A stretch of DNA of 64,000 nt, taken from contig JAISAO010000031.1 in NCBI GenBank assembly GCA_031266665.1, positions 30,983-94,982 on the forward strand. Direction: 5' to 3'. A model generated the notes under the pieces. It was not told the origin of the DNA, did not search any database, and saw only the letters and a list, made by a program, of their open reading frames with translations. This document shows, in pieces, positions 37,174-44,971 of this stretch. Numbering within the stretch: the stretch's first letter is position 1; the number at the start of each line of letters is the position of its first letter. Origin of the DNA: Propionibacteriaceae bacterium. Lineage in GTDB: Bacteria > Actinomycetota > Actinomycetes > Propionibacteriales > Propionibacteriaceae. The translations under genes were made by a program, and so were the position numbers.

Positions 37174-38378
37174 CCGCCCCTCCCCGGGCGGCCGCGCCCG
37201 AACTGTCGGTGGCCGGGGCCTTCAGCCTGCGCGCCCTGTCCGAGGGCCGGGTGCTGGCGCTGGCCGCCGTCGCCCCTCCCGACAGCCCGGATCCGGTGGA
37301 CCAGGCGCTGGCCCAGGCCTTGGCGGTCCAGCACCCCGACCTGCCGCTGACCACGTCCGACCCGGCCGACACCGACCCGGCCTCGGCCGAGCGCCATTAC
37401 TCGGTCGCCCGGGCCAACGGCTTCCCGCTGGCCGACGGCCCCGCCGACGTGGTGGTGCTGCGGGGCGAGCTGGGCGCCGTGCTGGCCCACTGTCAGAAGC
37501 TGTCCCACACGGACCGGGGCCAGGTCGAGCGCAACGCCGTCTGGTACGCCCGCCGCGGCGTCCGCCCCCTGGGCGTGGCCATGGCCACGGTGGACCAGTC
37601 CGGGACGGTCGCGGACTTCCGTTTCCAGGGCTTCGTCAACCTCGGCCTGGGGAAAGTCCGGGTGCCCGTCACCAGCCCCTCCGACTGGTCCCGGGTCGAT
37701 GTCTGGTCCTTGTCGCTGCGCCTGCAGCACTGGCTCAACGTCGCCACCATCTTCGCCCTCTGCCTGGCCGGCTATTTCATCATGCACCCCTTCTACGGGC
37801 CGGCCGACGGCGCCGGCGAGCGCAAATCCGGCTTTTTGATGGGCTATGTCCGGATGGCCCATTTCGGGGCCGCCGCCTGCTGGGTGGTGCTGGGGGTGAC
37901 CCGGGTGGCGTCGGCCTTCGTGTCGCGCGACCGCCATCTGCGCTGGACCGAGTGGTGGCCGCTGAAACACAAACGGGATCTGCGGGCCCTGGGCCAGGTG
38001 GTCCAGCACTACGCCTTGATCAAGCCGGAGGGGCCGATATTCGTGGCCCACAACCCCTTGCAGCAGTTGACCTACGCCGCCTTGTACTGCGCCTGCGGCC
38101 TGCAGATGCTGTCCGGCTTCGTCCTATTCGGCCTCTACCACCAGGACAGCCCGATCTGGCGGCTGGTGTCGACGCCGGTCCACTGGTTCGGAGCCCCCAA
38201 TATCCGTTTGTTCCACACGGTCATGATGTTCGCCCTGTGGGCCTTCGTGGTGATGCACGTCTACCTGGCGCTGCGGGCCGACTCGCTGGAGCGCAACGGC
38301 GGCGTCTCGTCCATGATCAACGGCGGCGTCTGGCTGCGCCGCGGCACCCGGCCGGTGGACGCCCCCGAGGTCGGATGA
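37170..38378 (+). CDS. hyaC: Hydrogenase cytochrome b subunit with an N-terminal P-type-ATPase N-domain-like extension
   Basis: 402 residues, versus ~230 for normal HyaC/HupC. The membrane part begins near residue 172 (WSLSLRLQHWLNVATIFALC) and has the hydrogenase cytochrome b helices with conserved His (LQHWLN, MAHFGAA, FHTVMMFALWAFVVMHVYL). The first ~170 residues are soluble and follow the order of a P-type ATPase nucleotide-binding domain: VLALAAVAPPDSPDPVDQAL, then VVVLRGELGAVLAHC at the KGAPE position, then AVWYARRGVRPLGVAMATVD and FRFQGFVNLG. No phosphorylation (DKTGT) or transport segment is present. The ATG overlaps the hyaB stop (ATGA) and hyaD follows with the same overlap, so the fusion is in the operon. 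Confidence 0.85.
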   Translation: MTAPPRAAAPELSVAGAFSLRALSEGRVLALAAVAPPDSPDPVDQALAQALAVQHPDLPLTTSDPADTDPASAERHYSVARANGFPLADGPADVVVLRGELGAVLAHCQKLSHTDRGQVERNAVWYARRGVRPLGVAMATVDQSGTVADFRFQGFVNLGLGKVRVPVTSPSDWSRVDVWSLSLRLQHWLNVATIFALCLAGYFIMHPFYGPADGAGERKSGFLMGYVRMAHFGAAACWVVLGVTRVASAFVSRDRHLRWTEWWPLKHKRDLRALGQVVQHYALIKPEGPIFVAHNPLQQLTYAALYCACGLQMLSGFVLFGLYHQDSPIWRLVSTPVHWFGAPNIRLFHTVMMFALWAFVVMHVYLALRADSLERNGGVSSMINGGVWLRRGTRPVDAPEVG

Positions 38379-38851
38379 CCGACCGGTCGGAGCCGCCGGC
38401 GCTGACGGTGCTGGCGGTGGGCAACTCCATCATGGGCGACGACGGCGTCGGCCTGGAGTTGCTGGCCGCCTTGCGGGTGGCTCGGCCCGACCCGAGGATC
38501 GACTACGTCGAGGGCGGCGTCGGCGGCTTGGAACTGTTGCCGGTGGTGCAGGACTGCCGCCGGCTGTTGATCCTGGACGCCGTGACCGGGGGCGAGCCCG
38601 GGACGGTGCGCCAGTTGGAGGGCGACCAGGTGCCCCGCCTACTACAATCTAAATTGTCGCCCCACCAGGTCGGGCTGCTCGACGTCCTGAGCGCCGCCCG
38701 ACTGTTGCGCCAAGAGCCCGAGGCCCTGGCGGTGGTCGGGGTGGCGCCGCAGTCGGTCGAGCTGCGTTTGGGCCTGAGCCCGGTCGTGGCCGCCGCCGTC
38801 CCGGCGGCCGTCGCCCGGGCCGCCGCCGTGGTGGACCGATGGCTGGCTTGA
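38375..38851 (+). CDS. hyaD: Hydrogenase maturation protease
   Basis: 158-residue endopeptidase of the HyaD/HybD/HycI family that removes the C-terminal peptide of the large subunit after nickel insertion. The signature is LAVGNSIMGDDGVGLELLAAL, with Glu and Asp in NSIMGDDGVG and later LILDAV. LSPHQVGLLDVL carries the conserved metal-binding His. Last gene of hyaABCD. The 191 bases to the convergent hypA show nothing clear. Confidence 0.93.
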   Translation: MTDRSEPPALTVLAVGNSIMGDDGVGLELLAALRVARPDPRIDYVEGGVGGLELLPVVQDCRRLLILDAVTGGEPGTVRQLEGDQVPRLLQSKLSPHQVGLLDVLSAARLLRQEPEALAVVGVAPQSVELRLGLSPVVAAAVPAAVARAAAVVDRWLA

Positions 38852-39042
38852 GGATCGGGGCCGACGGGCTGGTCTCAGACGCCCCGACCAGTCCGACCCA
38901 CGGCCGACGCCGCCACCCGCCGGCCGTTTTAGCCGCGCCAACCCATGACCACGACCAGCAGCGGGATTCTGCCGCTGTCACGGCCGCTCCACCCCACGAC
39001 CGACGCCGCCTTGGCGCCCGGCCTGAGGCGTCGGGGCGGCGG

Positions 39043-39498
39043 TCAGCCGCCCCAGTCGGTTTCGGCTCCCTGCCCGGCGCCGTCGCCCCGGTCGATGTCG
39101 GCGCCCCGGTCGATGTCGGCGCCCCGCTCGGCTCCGGCGTCCAAGTCGGCGCCGGTCTCCAGGTCGGCGTACAGGACCTCGAACTCACGCCCGTGGACCA
39201 GTTGTCCGGCCGGGGCGCCGCAGACCGGGCAGGTCAAGGCGTAGAACTGGTCGATCTCCCGCTCGGCCCGGCAGGCCGGGCACCAGACGGCGGCGGCCAC
39301 CAACTCCAACTCCAGCCGGGCGCCCCGCAGCCGGCTGCCGGCCACGGCTATCGGCCAGGCCCCGCGCAGGGCCTCGGGCTCGGCCCCGCTGAGACCGCCG
39401 ACCCTCAGGCCGACCGCCTCGACACCGGTCGCCCCGGCCCGCTCGGCCGCCCGCTCGACGGCCTTCACCACGGCCGACAGCAGGCCCAACTCATGCAC
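39043..39498 (-). CDS. hypA: Hydrogenase nickel-insertion protein HypA with a repeated acidic tail
   Basis: 151 residues. MHELGLL provides the N-terminal nickel-binding His2, and the zinc site is WCPACRAE...LTCPVCGAP. After about residue 115 there is an extra tail with a repeated GADIDR unit (18-bp DNA repeat near 39087-39130); ordinary HypA proteins are ~115 residues and end near this point. It is divergent from the orphan large-subunit gene. hypB, D, E and F are not in the window. Confidence 0.9.
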   Translation of the reverse strand: MHELGLLSAVVKAVERAAERAGATGVEAVGLRVGGLSGAEPEALRGAWPIAVAGSRLRGARLELELVAAAVWCPACRAEREIDQFYALTCPVCGAPAGQLVHGREFEVLYADLETGADLDAGAERGADIDRGADIDRGDGAGQGAETDWGG

Positions 39499-39538
39499 CG
39501 TCTTATGGTGTCACGGCCAGCGCTCCCCGGCCGGACTA

Positions 39539-39597
39539 AGCCCAGCTCCACCGATTCTCGACCACCGAGCGACCCCAATCATCGGTGGATCTGGGCT
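39539..39597. repeat. Repeat family C, short palindromic copy between hypA and the large-subunit paralogue
   Basis: 59 bp with inverted ends AGCCCAGCTCCACCGAT and ATCGGTGGATCTGGGCT and the core CTCGACCACCGAGCGACCCCA. It occupies the shared upstream region of two divergent genes, and could influence both promoters. Confidence 0.88.
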
Positions 39598-39608
39598 AAG
39601 GCGCGACG

Positions 39609-41135
39609 ATGACCACCCGGCTGGTCTTGGACCAGATCCTCGACCCGGCCCAGGCCCGGGTGCGGCTGCGGCGCGACCCGGCCGGCCGGCCGCTGGCGGC
39701 CCGCTTCGACCTGGACGGCCTGCCCCGGGTGGAGGGGCTGTTGCTGGGCCGGCCGGTGGCCCAGGTGCCACCGCTGGTGGAGCGGCTGTGCGGCGTCTGC
39801 CCGACGGCCCACCACCTGGCCGGCGTCCGAGCCTTGGAGGCGCTGGCCGGGATCACCGACCTACCCGTCGGCGCCCGGCTGGTCCGCCGGCTGTTGCACC
39901 ACGGTGCCGTGTTGGAGATGCAGGCCGGCCGTTTCTTGTTCCAGCGCCCGGACAGCGCCCGGCAGTTGCGCCACTTCGCCAAGCTGGCTATGGCGGCGGC
40001 CGGCTCGCCGGGGCATTTCCCGGTCACGGCGGTGGTCGGCGGCGTGGCCGCCCCGGTCGCGGCCGAGGCTCGCGACCGCTGCCGCCAACAGGTCGGCGCC
40101 GCCTTGGCGGTCGGCCTGGAGTTGGCCCGGGCTGTCTTGGCCGAGGCGGCCGGACCAACCGAGGCGGATGACTGGCCCGGCGCCGCCGTGGCCGCCTGCG
40201 ACGGCGCCGGCCTCCCCCGCCTGGACGGCGACCGCCTGCGGGCGGTGGCGGCCGACGGCGCCGTGCTGGTGGCGGCGGCCGAGCCCCAGGGCTGGGACGC
40301 CCTGGTGGCCGAGGCTCGGCCGGGCGACCCGGCGCCGCGACCTTATCTGTTGTCTCTGGGGCCTCAGCGGGGGGCCTACCGGGTCGGCCCGGTGGCCCAG
40401 CTGAGCGTCGGCCGCCTGACCACGCCCTTGGCGGCCCAGCTCCAAGCCGACTGGTTGGGCCGCCCCCACGGCGCGCTGGCGGCCCGGGCCGTCATGGCCC
40501 TGCACTGTCTGGAGGTCATCGCCCAGGTCCTAGACCAGCCCGACCTGATGTCGGACCAACTGCTGTCGGACCAACTGCCGACCCCGCCCGCCCCAGGCTC
40601 AGCTCCATCGTTTCCCGACCGCCGACCGGCCCCGTCCGGGAGTGCCGACGGCGCCGCCGACGCCCACCGGACCGCCACGACGCCCATCACCCCCAGGTCC
40701 GGCGCCGCCGACGCCCGGAAGTCCACGGCGTCCGACGTCCCCCGGTCTGGCGTCGGCTGGTCCGACGGCGCCCGCGGCCTGCTGGTCCATCGCTACGCCG
40801 TGGACCGGAACGGCGCCTTGGTCGCGGCCCAGATCCTGACCCCGACGGCCCAGAACGAGCCCTGGCTGGCCCACCTGCTGACCCGGGCGGCCCGGCGGAC
40901 CGAGCCCGAGCGGCTGGCCGCCGGACTGGAGGAGGCCATCCGGGCGGCCGACCCCTGTCTGCCTTGCACCGCCGCTCCCCCCGGGGCCATGGGCCTGATC
41001 ATCGACGACCCGGCGGCCGCTGAGGCCCGGCCGGCCGACTGGGCCGAGGCCGGCCCGGCCGACCGCCCCGGAGCCGTCTCGACCAGTCGTCCGGACGATC
41101 ACCGGGCCGTCCCGGCCCCAGTGGAAGGAGACTGA
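39609..41135 (+). CDS. Orphan [NiFe]-hydrogenase large-subunit paralogue (HoxH-like)
   Basis: 508 residues with no small-subunit gene nearby. The N-terminal ligand motif is VERLCGVCPTAHHLAGVRAL, close to the HoxH type of cytoplasmic NAD-linked enzymes, and RGLLVHRYAVDRNGALVAAQIL plus QNEPWL match conserved core segments. The C-terminal motif is DPCLPCTAAPPG near residue 447: all four cysteines are kept, but the His of DPCxxCxxH is Ala, and ~50 residues follow. A low-complexity S/A/P/D-rich insert lies near 305-375. It starts after hypA (divergent) and is three bases from hypC. Could be a catalytic subunit with an absent partner, or a HupK/HoxV-like cofactor-assembly scaffold. I favour the latter, with low certainty. 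Confidence 0.75.
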   Translation: MTTRLVLDQILDPAQARVRLRRDPAGRPLAARFDLDGLPRVEGLLLGRPVAQVPPLVERLCGVCPTAHHLAGVRALEALAGITDLPVGARLVRRLLHHGAVLEMQAGRFLFQRPDSARQLRHFAKLAMAAAGSPGHFPVTAVVGGVAAPVAAEARDRCRQQVGAALAVGLELARAVLAEAAGPTEADDWPGAAVAACDGAGLPRLDGDRLRAVAADGAVLVAAAEPQGWDALVAEARPGDPAPRPYLLSLGPQRGAYRVGPVAQLSVGRLTTPLAAQLQADWLGRPHGALAARAVMALHCLEVIAQVLDQPDLMSDQLLSDQLPTPPAPGSAPSFPDRRPAPSGSADGAADAHRTATTPITPRSGAADARKSTASDVPRSGVGWSDGARGLLVHRYAVDRNGALVAAQILTPTAQNEPWLAHLLTRAARRTEPERLAAGLEEAIRAADPCLPCTAAPPGAMGLIIDDPAAAEARPADWAEAGPADRPGAVSTSRPDDHRAVPAPVEGD

Positions 41136-41137
41136 AG

Positions 41138-41374
41138 ATGTGTGTCGCCGTGCCGGCTAGGATCGTCGCCCTCAAGCCCGGCCCCCTGCCGATGGCCTCC
41201 CTGGAGCAAGGGTCGCGCCGCGTCGACTGCTGTCTGGCCTACTTCCCCCAGGCGGCGGTGGGCGATTACGTCTTGGTCCAGCACGGCTTCGCCGTCGAAC
41301 TGTTGGACCCGGAGTCGGCCGCCGCCTCCCTGGCGGCCTTCGCCGACCTGGGCCTAGTGGTGGAGGCCTCCTGA
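41138..41374 (+). CDS. hypC: Hydrogenase assembly chaperone HypC
   Basis: 78 residues starting MCVAVPARIV; the N-terminal Cys2 carries the Fe(CN)2CO precursor during cofactor assembly. VGDYVLVQHGFAVELLD is the typical second half. GGAAGGAGACTGAAG precedes the ATG. Two bases after the large-subunit paralogue, which therefore is co-expressed with an assembly chaperone. Confidence 0.93.
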   Translation: MCVAVPARIVALKPGPLPMASLEQGSRRVDCCLAYFPQAAVGDYVLVQHGFAVELLDPESAAASLAAFADLGLVVEAS

Positions 41375-41399
41375 CCCCGGGTGGAGGCGCCTCAGCGGA

Positions 41400-42143
41400 T
41401 CAGGCGAGCCGCCCCGTCTCATCGGCCGCCCGGCGGCGGGCCAGCCGCCGCTCGTGCCGGTGGGCCACCAGCACAGCCAGGTAGTAGAGCCCGACCATGA
41501 CCAGGGCCTGGACGATCATCGGCGCCGGGCTGGGCAGGGGGTTGATGACGGCCGCCAGGGTGAAGGCCACCAGCACCGCCACCCGCCAGCCGTGCAGCAG
41601 GGTCGAGACCTTGACCAGGCCGAGGAAGTTGGCCGCCACCAGCATCTCCGGCAGCAGGAAAGAGACGCCGAAAGCGATCACCAGGTACATGTAGAAGCCG
41701 ACGTAGCTGTTGGCCGCCAGCAGGGCGGTGGCCTGGTCCGGCACGAAGGACACCAGCAGTTGGACCGCCCGGGGGGCCACGACCACGCCGGCGACGGCGC
41801 CGACGGCGAACAAGACCACGCCGATCAGCCCGAAGACCACGACGTGGCGTTTCTCGCCCCGCCTCATCCCCGGCCCGATGAAGGCGGCCAGTTGGAAGAT
41901 CCACCAGGGGCTGGAGCCGACCAGCCCGATCCAGGCCGCCACCTTGAGCTTGAGGTCGAAGGCGGCGCTGATGGTTTGGAAGTTGAGCTGGGTCTGACTG
42001 TTCTCAATCCCGGCCAGGGGACGGCTGATGAAGTCGATCGCCGGCTGGTAGCAGAACCAGCCGGCGATGCTGGCGATCAGCCAGCCGACCAGGGCCCAGA
42101 TCAGCCGGCGGCGCAACTCCCGGAAGTGGTCGGCCAGACTCAT
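41400..42143 (-). CDS. tatC: Sec-independent protein translocase TatC
   Basis: 247 residues starting MSLADHFRELRRRLIWALVGW, the signal-peptide-binding N-terminus of TatC. Six membrane segments follow and the tail is basic (RHERRLARRRAADE). The ATG at 42143 is chosen over an in-frame GTG at 42176 because GAGG lies six bases before it. Forms the Tat receptor with TatB; likely clients in this window are HyaA and the molybdoenzyme catalytic subunit. Confidence 0.94.
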   Translation of the reverse strand: MSLADHFRELRRRLIWALVGWLIASIAGWFCYQPAIDFISRPLAGIENSQTQLNFQTISAAFDLKLKVAAWIGLVGSSPWWIFQLAAFIGPGMRRGEKRHVVVFGLIGVVLFAVGAVAGVVVAPRAVQLLVSFVPDQATALLAANSYVGFYMYLVIAFGVSFLLPEMLVAANFLGLVKVSTLLHGWRVAVLVAFTLAAVINPLPSPAPMIVQALVMVGLYYLAVLVAHRHERRLARRRAADETGRLA

Positions 42144-42201
42144 GACGGCCTCGGGGCCGCCTTTACGTCGCCTCACCCGGCCTCCCCGGGCCGCCCGCCT
42201 G

Positions 42202-42367
42202 AGCCCTGATCCACCGCTGATCGGCGGGGCGAGCGGCGCCAGACGGGTGTGCTGGCGGTGGCGTCGGCGTGAAGACGGACTGGACGTCCGTCAAGCGTCG
42301 GCGCGCCCGGATGAGTCGGCGCGCCCGGATGAGATCGTCCGGCAGTCGAGAAGCGGTGGCTTCGGGC
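42202..42367 (-). repeat. Repeat family C, long copy between tatC and tatA
   Basis: About 166 bp. The end AGCCCTGATCCACCGCTGAT and the blocks CAGACGGGTGTG and AGACGGACTGGACGTCCGT match the copies at 12493 and 32508 in reverse orientation. The far end, CGAGAAGCGGTGG, is a degraded inverted arm. Inside is an 18-bp tandem repeat (TCGGCGCGCCCGGATGAG, 42296-42331 region). It splits the tat operon between tatA and tatC. Confidence 0.75.
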
Positions 42368-42402
42368 CGAAGCTGGCCGACCATCAGCCAGTCGGCCCCG
42401 GC

Positions 42403-42654
42403 TCATACCGCTGGCGGGTTCGGACCGGCCGGCGGCGGGGAGGCCGGGGGCGGCGGGTCCGAGGCGGCCGGCCGCTCGGCCGTCACCGCCGGGGCCGCCG
42501 GGCCGACGGCCGGCGCCGGCTCCTGCAGCTCGTTGACCTCTTTCTTGAAAACCTTGAGCGATTGGCCGATCGACCGGGCCACGTCCGGCAGTCTCCGGGC
42601 GCCGAAGATCAGGACCAGGACCACGATCAAAATGATGATGTGGGAGGGTCTCAC
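42403..42654 (-). CDS. tatA: Sec-independent protein translocase TatA
   Basis: 83 residues: a membrane helix (IIILIVVLVLIFGARRLPDV) with the FGxxxLP hinge, an amphipathic helix (ARSIGQSLKVFKKEV) and a P/A-rich tail. The GTG start overlaps the tatB stop (GTGA). Pore-forming component of the Tat system. Confidence 0.93.
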   Translation of the reverse strand: MRPSHIIILIVVLVLIFGARRLPDVARSIGQSLKVFKKEVNELQEPAPAVGPAAPAVTAERPAASDPPPPASPPPAGPNPPAV

Positions 42655-43010
42655 CGGTTGCCTCCTTCTTCCCCGGCCGCCTCGCCGGCGGCGGGCTCAG
42701 GACTAGTTGGGGCTGAACCTACACCGACGGCCTGCTTGGCCCAAGCGTCCATCTCCTCGCGGACGGTCTGCCGCACCAGGACGCGCGGGTCGTACTGGCG
42801 CCAGTCGAGCTGGGCCGGGTCGAGCTTGAGGTCGGCGGCGATGCCGGCCAGGTTGGTACCCTGGCGCAGCTTGGCGCTCCAGGCGCGGAAGGCGGCCAAG
42901 GCCCGTCGGAACAGTTTGAAGGCTTGGACCAGGCCCTTCGGCCCGATCACGATCACGGCCAGCACCAGCAGGACGACGAACTCGGCCGAGTTGATCCCGA
43001 ACAGCTCCAT
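42651..43010 (-). CDS. tatB: Sec-independent protein translocase TatB
   Basis: 119 residues starting MELFGINSAEFVVLLVLAVIV, with the Glu in the helix, then IGPKGLVQAFKLFRRALAAF, the TatB hinge and amphipathic helix. The longer C-terminal region separates it from TatA. First gene of a tatB-tatA-tatC unit, divergent from moeA. AGGTGGAG lies just before the ATG. Confidence 0.88.
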   Translation of the reverse strand: MELFGINSAEFVVLLVLAVIVIGPKGLVQAFKLFRRALAAFRAWSAKLRQGTNLAGIAADLKLDPAQLDWRQYDPRVLVRQTVREEMDAWAKQAVGVGSAPTSPEPAAGEAAGEEGGNR

Positions 43011-43241
43011 CGCTCCACCTAGTCTCTACTATCGGGTCTCTCGCGATCGGGTCTCATGGGGCTGCGCCTCCCTGGATCGGGCCCGCCGGAAGCGGTCCGG
43101 CGGGACCGCCCGAGGCTCCCGACTCCGACACCGCCGAACCCCACGATCTCGAACGACTCAATCTAACCACCATCCGGCCGGGGCCGGAGCGCCTCTCCAG
43201 CCTGGCCGCTCAAGGCTGTCCTCTCCAGCCGGCCGCGCGAG

Positions 43242-43247
43242 TATTGT
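43242..43247 (+). promoter_or_regulatory. -10 box of leaderless moeA transcript
   Basis: TATTGT, seven bases before the ATG at 43255. The 244-bp tatB-moeA gap also contains two ATCGGGTCTC units (43032, 43049 region). Confidence 0.45.
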
Positions 43248-43254
43248 CTCGGAC

Positions 43255-44484
43255 ATGGCACCATCCGGCACCCCCGCCCGCCCGCGTCTGACCGTCGACC
43301 AATACCGCGAACGAGTGTTGGCGGCGGCGGTCTTCGGGGCCTGGCCGGCAAGTGAGACCGTCGCCACCGAAGCGGCTCTGGGGCGCGTGCTGGCGGCCGA
43401 GGCGCGCGCCGGCATCCCCATACCCCGGTGGCCGAACGCCGCCATGGACGGCTTCGGCATCGCCTATCGGGACGGGGCCCCACTGGTGGAGCACGCCGTG
43501 GTGGCCGACATCCCCGCCGGGCGTCTGACGCCGCAGACGGTCGGTCCCGGCCAGGCGGCGCGGATAATGACAGGCGCCCCCACCCCCCCGGGGGTCGACA
43601 CCGTGGTGCCTTTGGAGGACTGCCTGGCGGACGGGCGGACGGTGCGCTTCGTCGGCCCGATCAGGGCGGGACAGCACGTCCGGCTGGCCGGGGAGGACGT
43701 TGAGCCGGGCGCCCGCGTGGTGGCCGCCGGAACACTCCTGGGGGCGCGACATCTGGCCGCCATCGCCGCCGTCGGGGTGGACCGGGTGACGGTGGCACGC
43801 CGCCCGCGCGTCGGCCTCGTCACCACGGGTGACGAGTTGACCGCCCCCGGGGACGAGCTCGGCCCGGCCTCGATCTACGACTCCAACGGGCCTTACCTGG
43901 CCGGCGCGGTGGCCGAGGCGGGCGGCCGGGTGACCAGCCGGTCGCGCGCCGGGGACACCGCGCGGTCTTTGACCCGCGCCCTGGACGAGGCCGCGGCCGG
44001 CGCGGACCTGGTCTTGGTCACCGGCGGCGTGTCCGTGGGCGACCGGGACATCGTCCGCGAGCTGCTGGTCGGCGCCGGCGGCCAGGCGGTGACGGTGGCC
44101 ATGCAGCCGGGCAAGCCGCAGGCCTCGGCCCAGTGGGCCGGCGTCCCCGTGCTGGCCTTCCCCGGCAACCCGGTCGGCGCCGCCGTCTCCTTCGCCTGCT
44201 TCGCCCGTCCCGTCTTGGCGGCGATGCTGGCGCGCGCCCCCCAGCCGCCGTCCTGGGCGGTCGTCGGCACGGGCTGGCCCAGTCCCTCGGGGCGCAGACA
44301 GTTCATGCCGGTGGCCACGCGCCCCCGAGACGACGGCCGTTGGCTGGCGCGGCCGGCCTCGCCCGGGGGATCGGGCTCGCACCTGGTGGCCTCGCTGGCC
44401 GGAGCGGACGCTTGGGCGGTGATCGATGAGGCCGTCACGCTGGTGCGAGCCGGCGACGTCGTCCCTCTGGTCGCCCTCGCCTGA
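43255..44484 (+). CDS. moeA: Molybdopterin molybdenumtransferase MoeA
   Basis: 409 residues. Segments in order: RWPNAAMDGFGI, GQAARIMTGAPTPPGVDTVVPLE, VGLVTTGDEL, SIYDSNGPYLAGAV, LVLVTGGVSVGDRD and VLAFPGNPVGAAVSF, all MoeA hallmarks. It inserts molybdate into adenylated molybdopterin. A much longer open frame upstream crosses tat genes on the other strand and is not used; ATG 43255 follows a -10 box by seven bases. The TGA stop is the first codon of a family C repeat. Confidence 0.95.
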   Translation: MAPSGTPARPRLTVDQYRERVLAAAVFGAWPASETVATEAALGRVLAAEARAGIPIPRWPNAAMDGFGIAYRDGAPLVEHAVVADIPAGRLTPQTVGPGQAARIMTGAPTPPGVDTVVPLEDCLADGRTVRFVGPIRAGQHVRLAGEDVEPGARVVAAGTLLGARHLAAIAAVGVDRVTVARRPRVGLVTTGDELTAPGDELGPASIYDSNGPYLAGAVAEAGGRVTSRSRAGDTARSLTRALDEAAAGADLVLVTGGVSVGDRDIVRELLVGAGGQAVTVAMQPGKPQASAQWAGVPVLAFPGNPVGAAVSFACFARPVLAAMLARAPQPPSWAVVGTGWPSPSGRRQFMPVATRPRDDGRWLARPASPGGSGSHLVASLAGADAWAVIDEAVTLVRAGDVVPLVALA

Positions 44485-44513
44485 GCCCAGTTCCACCGAT
44501 CCTCGACCACCTA
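44484..44513 (+). repeat. Repeat family C, half copy at the moeA stop codon
   Basis: AGCCCAGTTCCACCGATCC followed by CTCGACCACC, which starts inside the moeA TGA. The sequence then forms a GACCAC-CTA-GTGGTC hairpin (to ~44519) that could stop transcription. The rest of the 223-bp gap to moaD shows only GC-rich hairpins. Confidence 0.7.
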
Positions 44514-44707
44514 GTGGTCGGTCGCGATTGGCCGCTTGGGCGTGAGGGTGGCGTTGTGTTTCCAACATCACAAAGGGCGGCGCGGCGCCCTGGGGCGCTG
44601 CTGCGAAAACGCTGTCCGCGCCCGGGGCCCTCGGCTTTCCCGATGACCGCCCGGCGGCCAAGGCCGCTGGGCTGAGTCCGGCTCTGGCGGCCGGGATCAG
44701 CCGGACG

Positions 44708-44971
44708 TCAGCCGCCCGCGAAGGGCGGCAAGACGTCGACCGTCGAGCCGGCGGGCAGCGGCCCGTCGTCCGAGAGGGGCCGCCGGGCGCCGTCGACCAG
44801 GAAGGTCGCCGTGGCCAGGGCGCGGGCGAAGTCGTCGCCCCGGTCTTTGACGAGCCGGTCGAGCGTCGCCGCCAGGGACTGGCCCGCCGGGGCCGCCTGC
44901 GACGACCGGCCGGCGGCGTCGCGGGCCGAGGCGAAATAGCGGATGCGGACGACGCCCCCGGGCTCGCTCAT
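44708..44971 (-). CDS. moaD: Molybdopterin synthase sulfur carrier subunit MoaD
   Basis: 87 residues of ubiquitin-like fold, beginning with IRYFASARDAAGRSS and ending in the Gly-Gly needed for thiocarboxylation (VDVLPPFAGG). The ATG overlaps the mobA stop (ATGA). It delivers sulfur to the MoaE part of the fusion protein encoded at 46966-48525. Confidence 0.93.
   Translation of the reverse strand: MSEPGGVVRIRYFASARDAAGRSSQAAPAGQSLAATLDRLVKDRGDDFARALATATFLVDGARRPLSDDGPLPAGSTVDVLPPFAGG

Noticed and set aside
12493..44513. Family C repeats as integron attC sites
   Set aside because: No integrase, no core-site GTTRRRY, and neighbouring genes are ordinary chromosomal ones.
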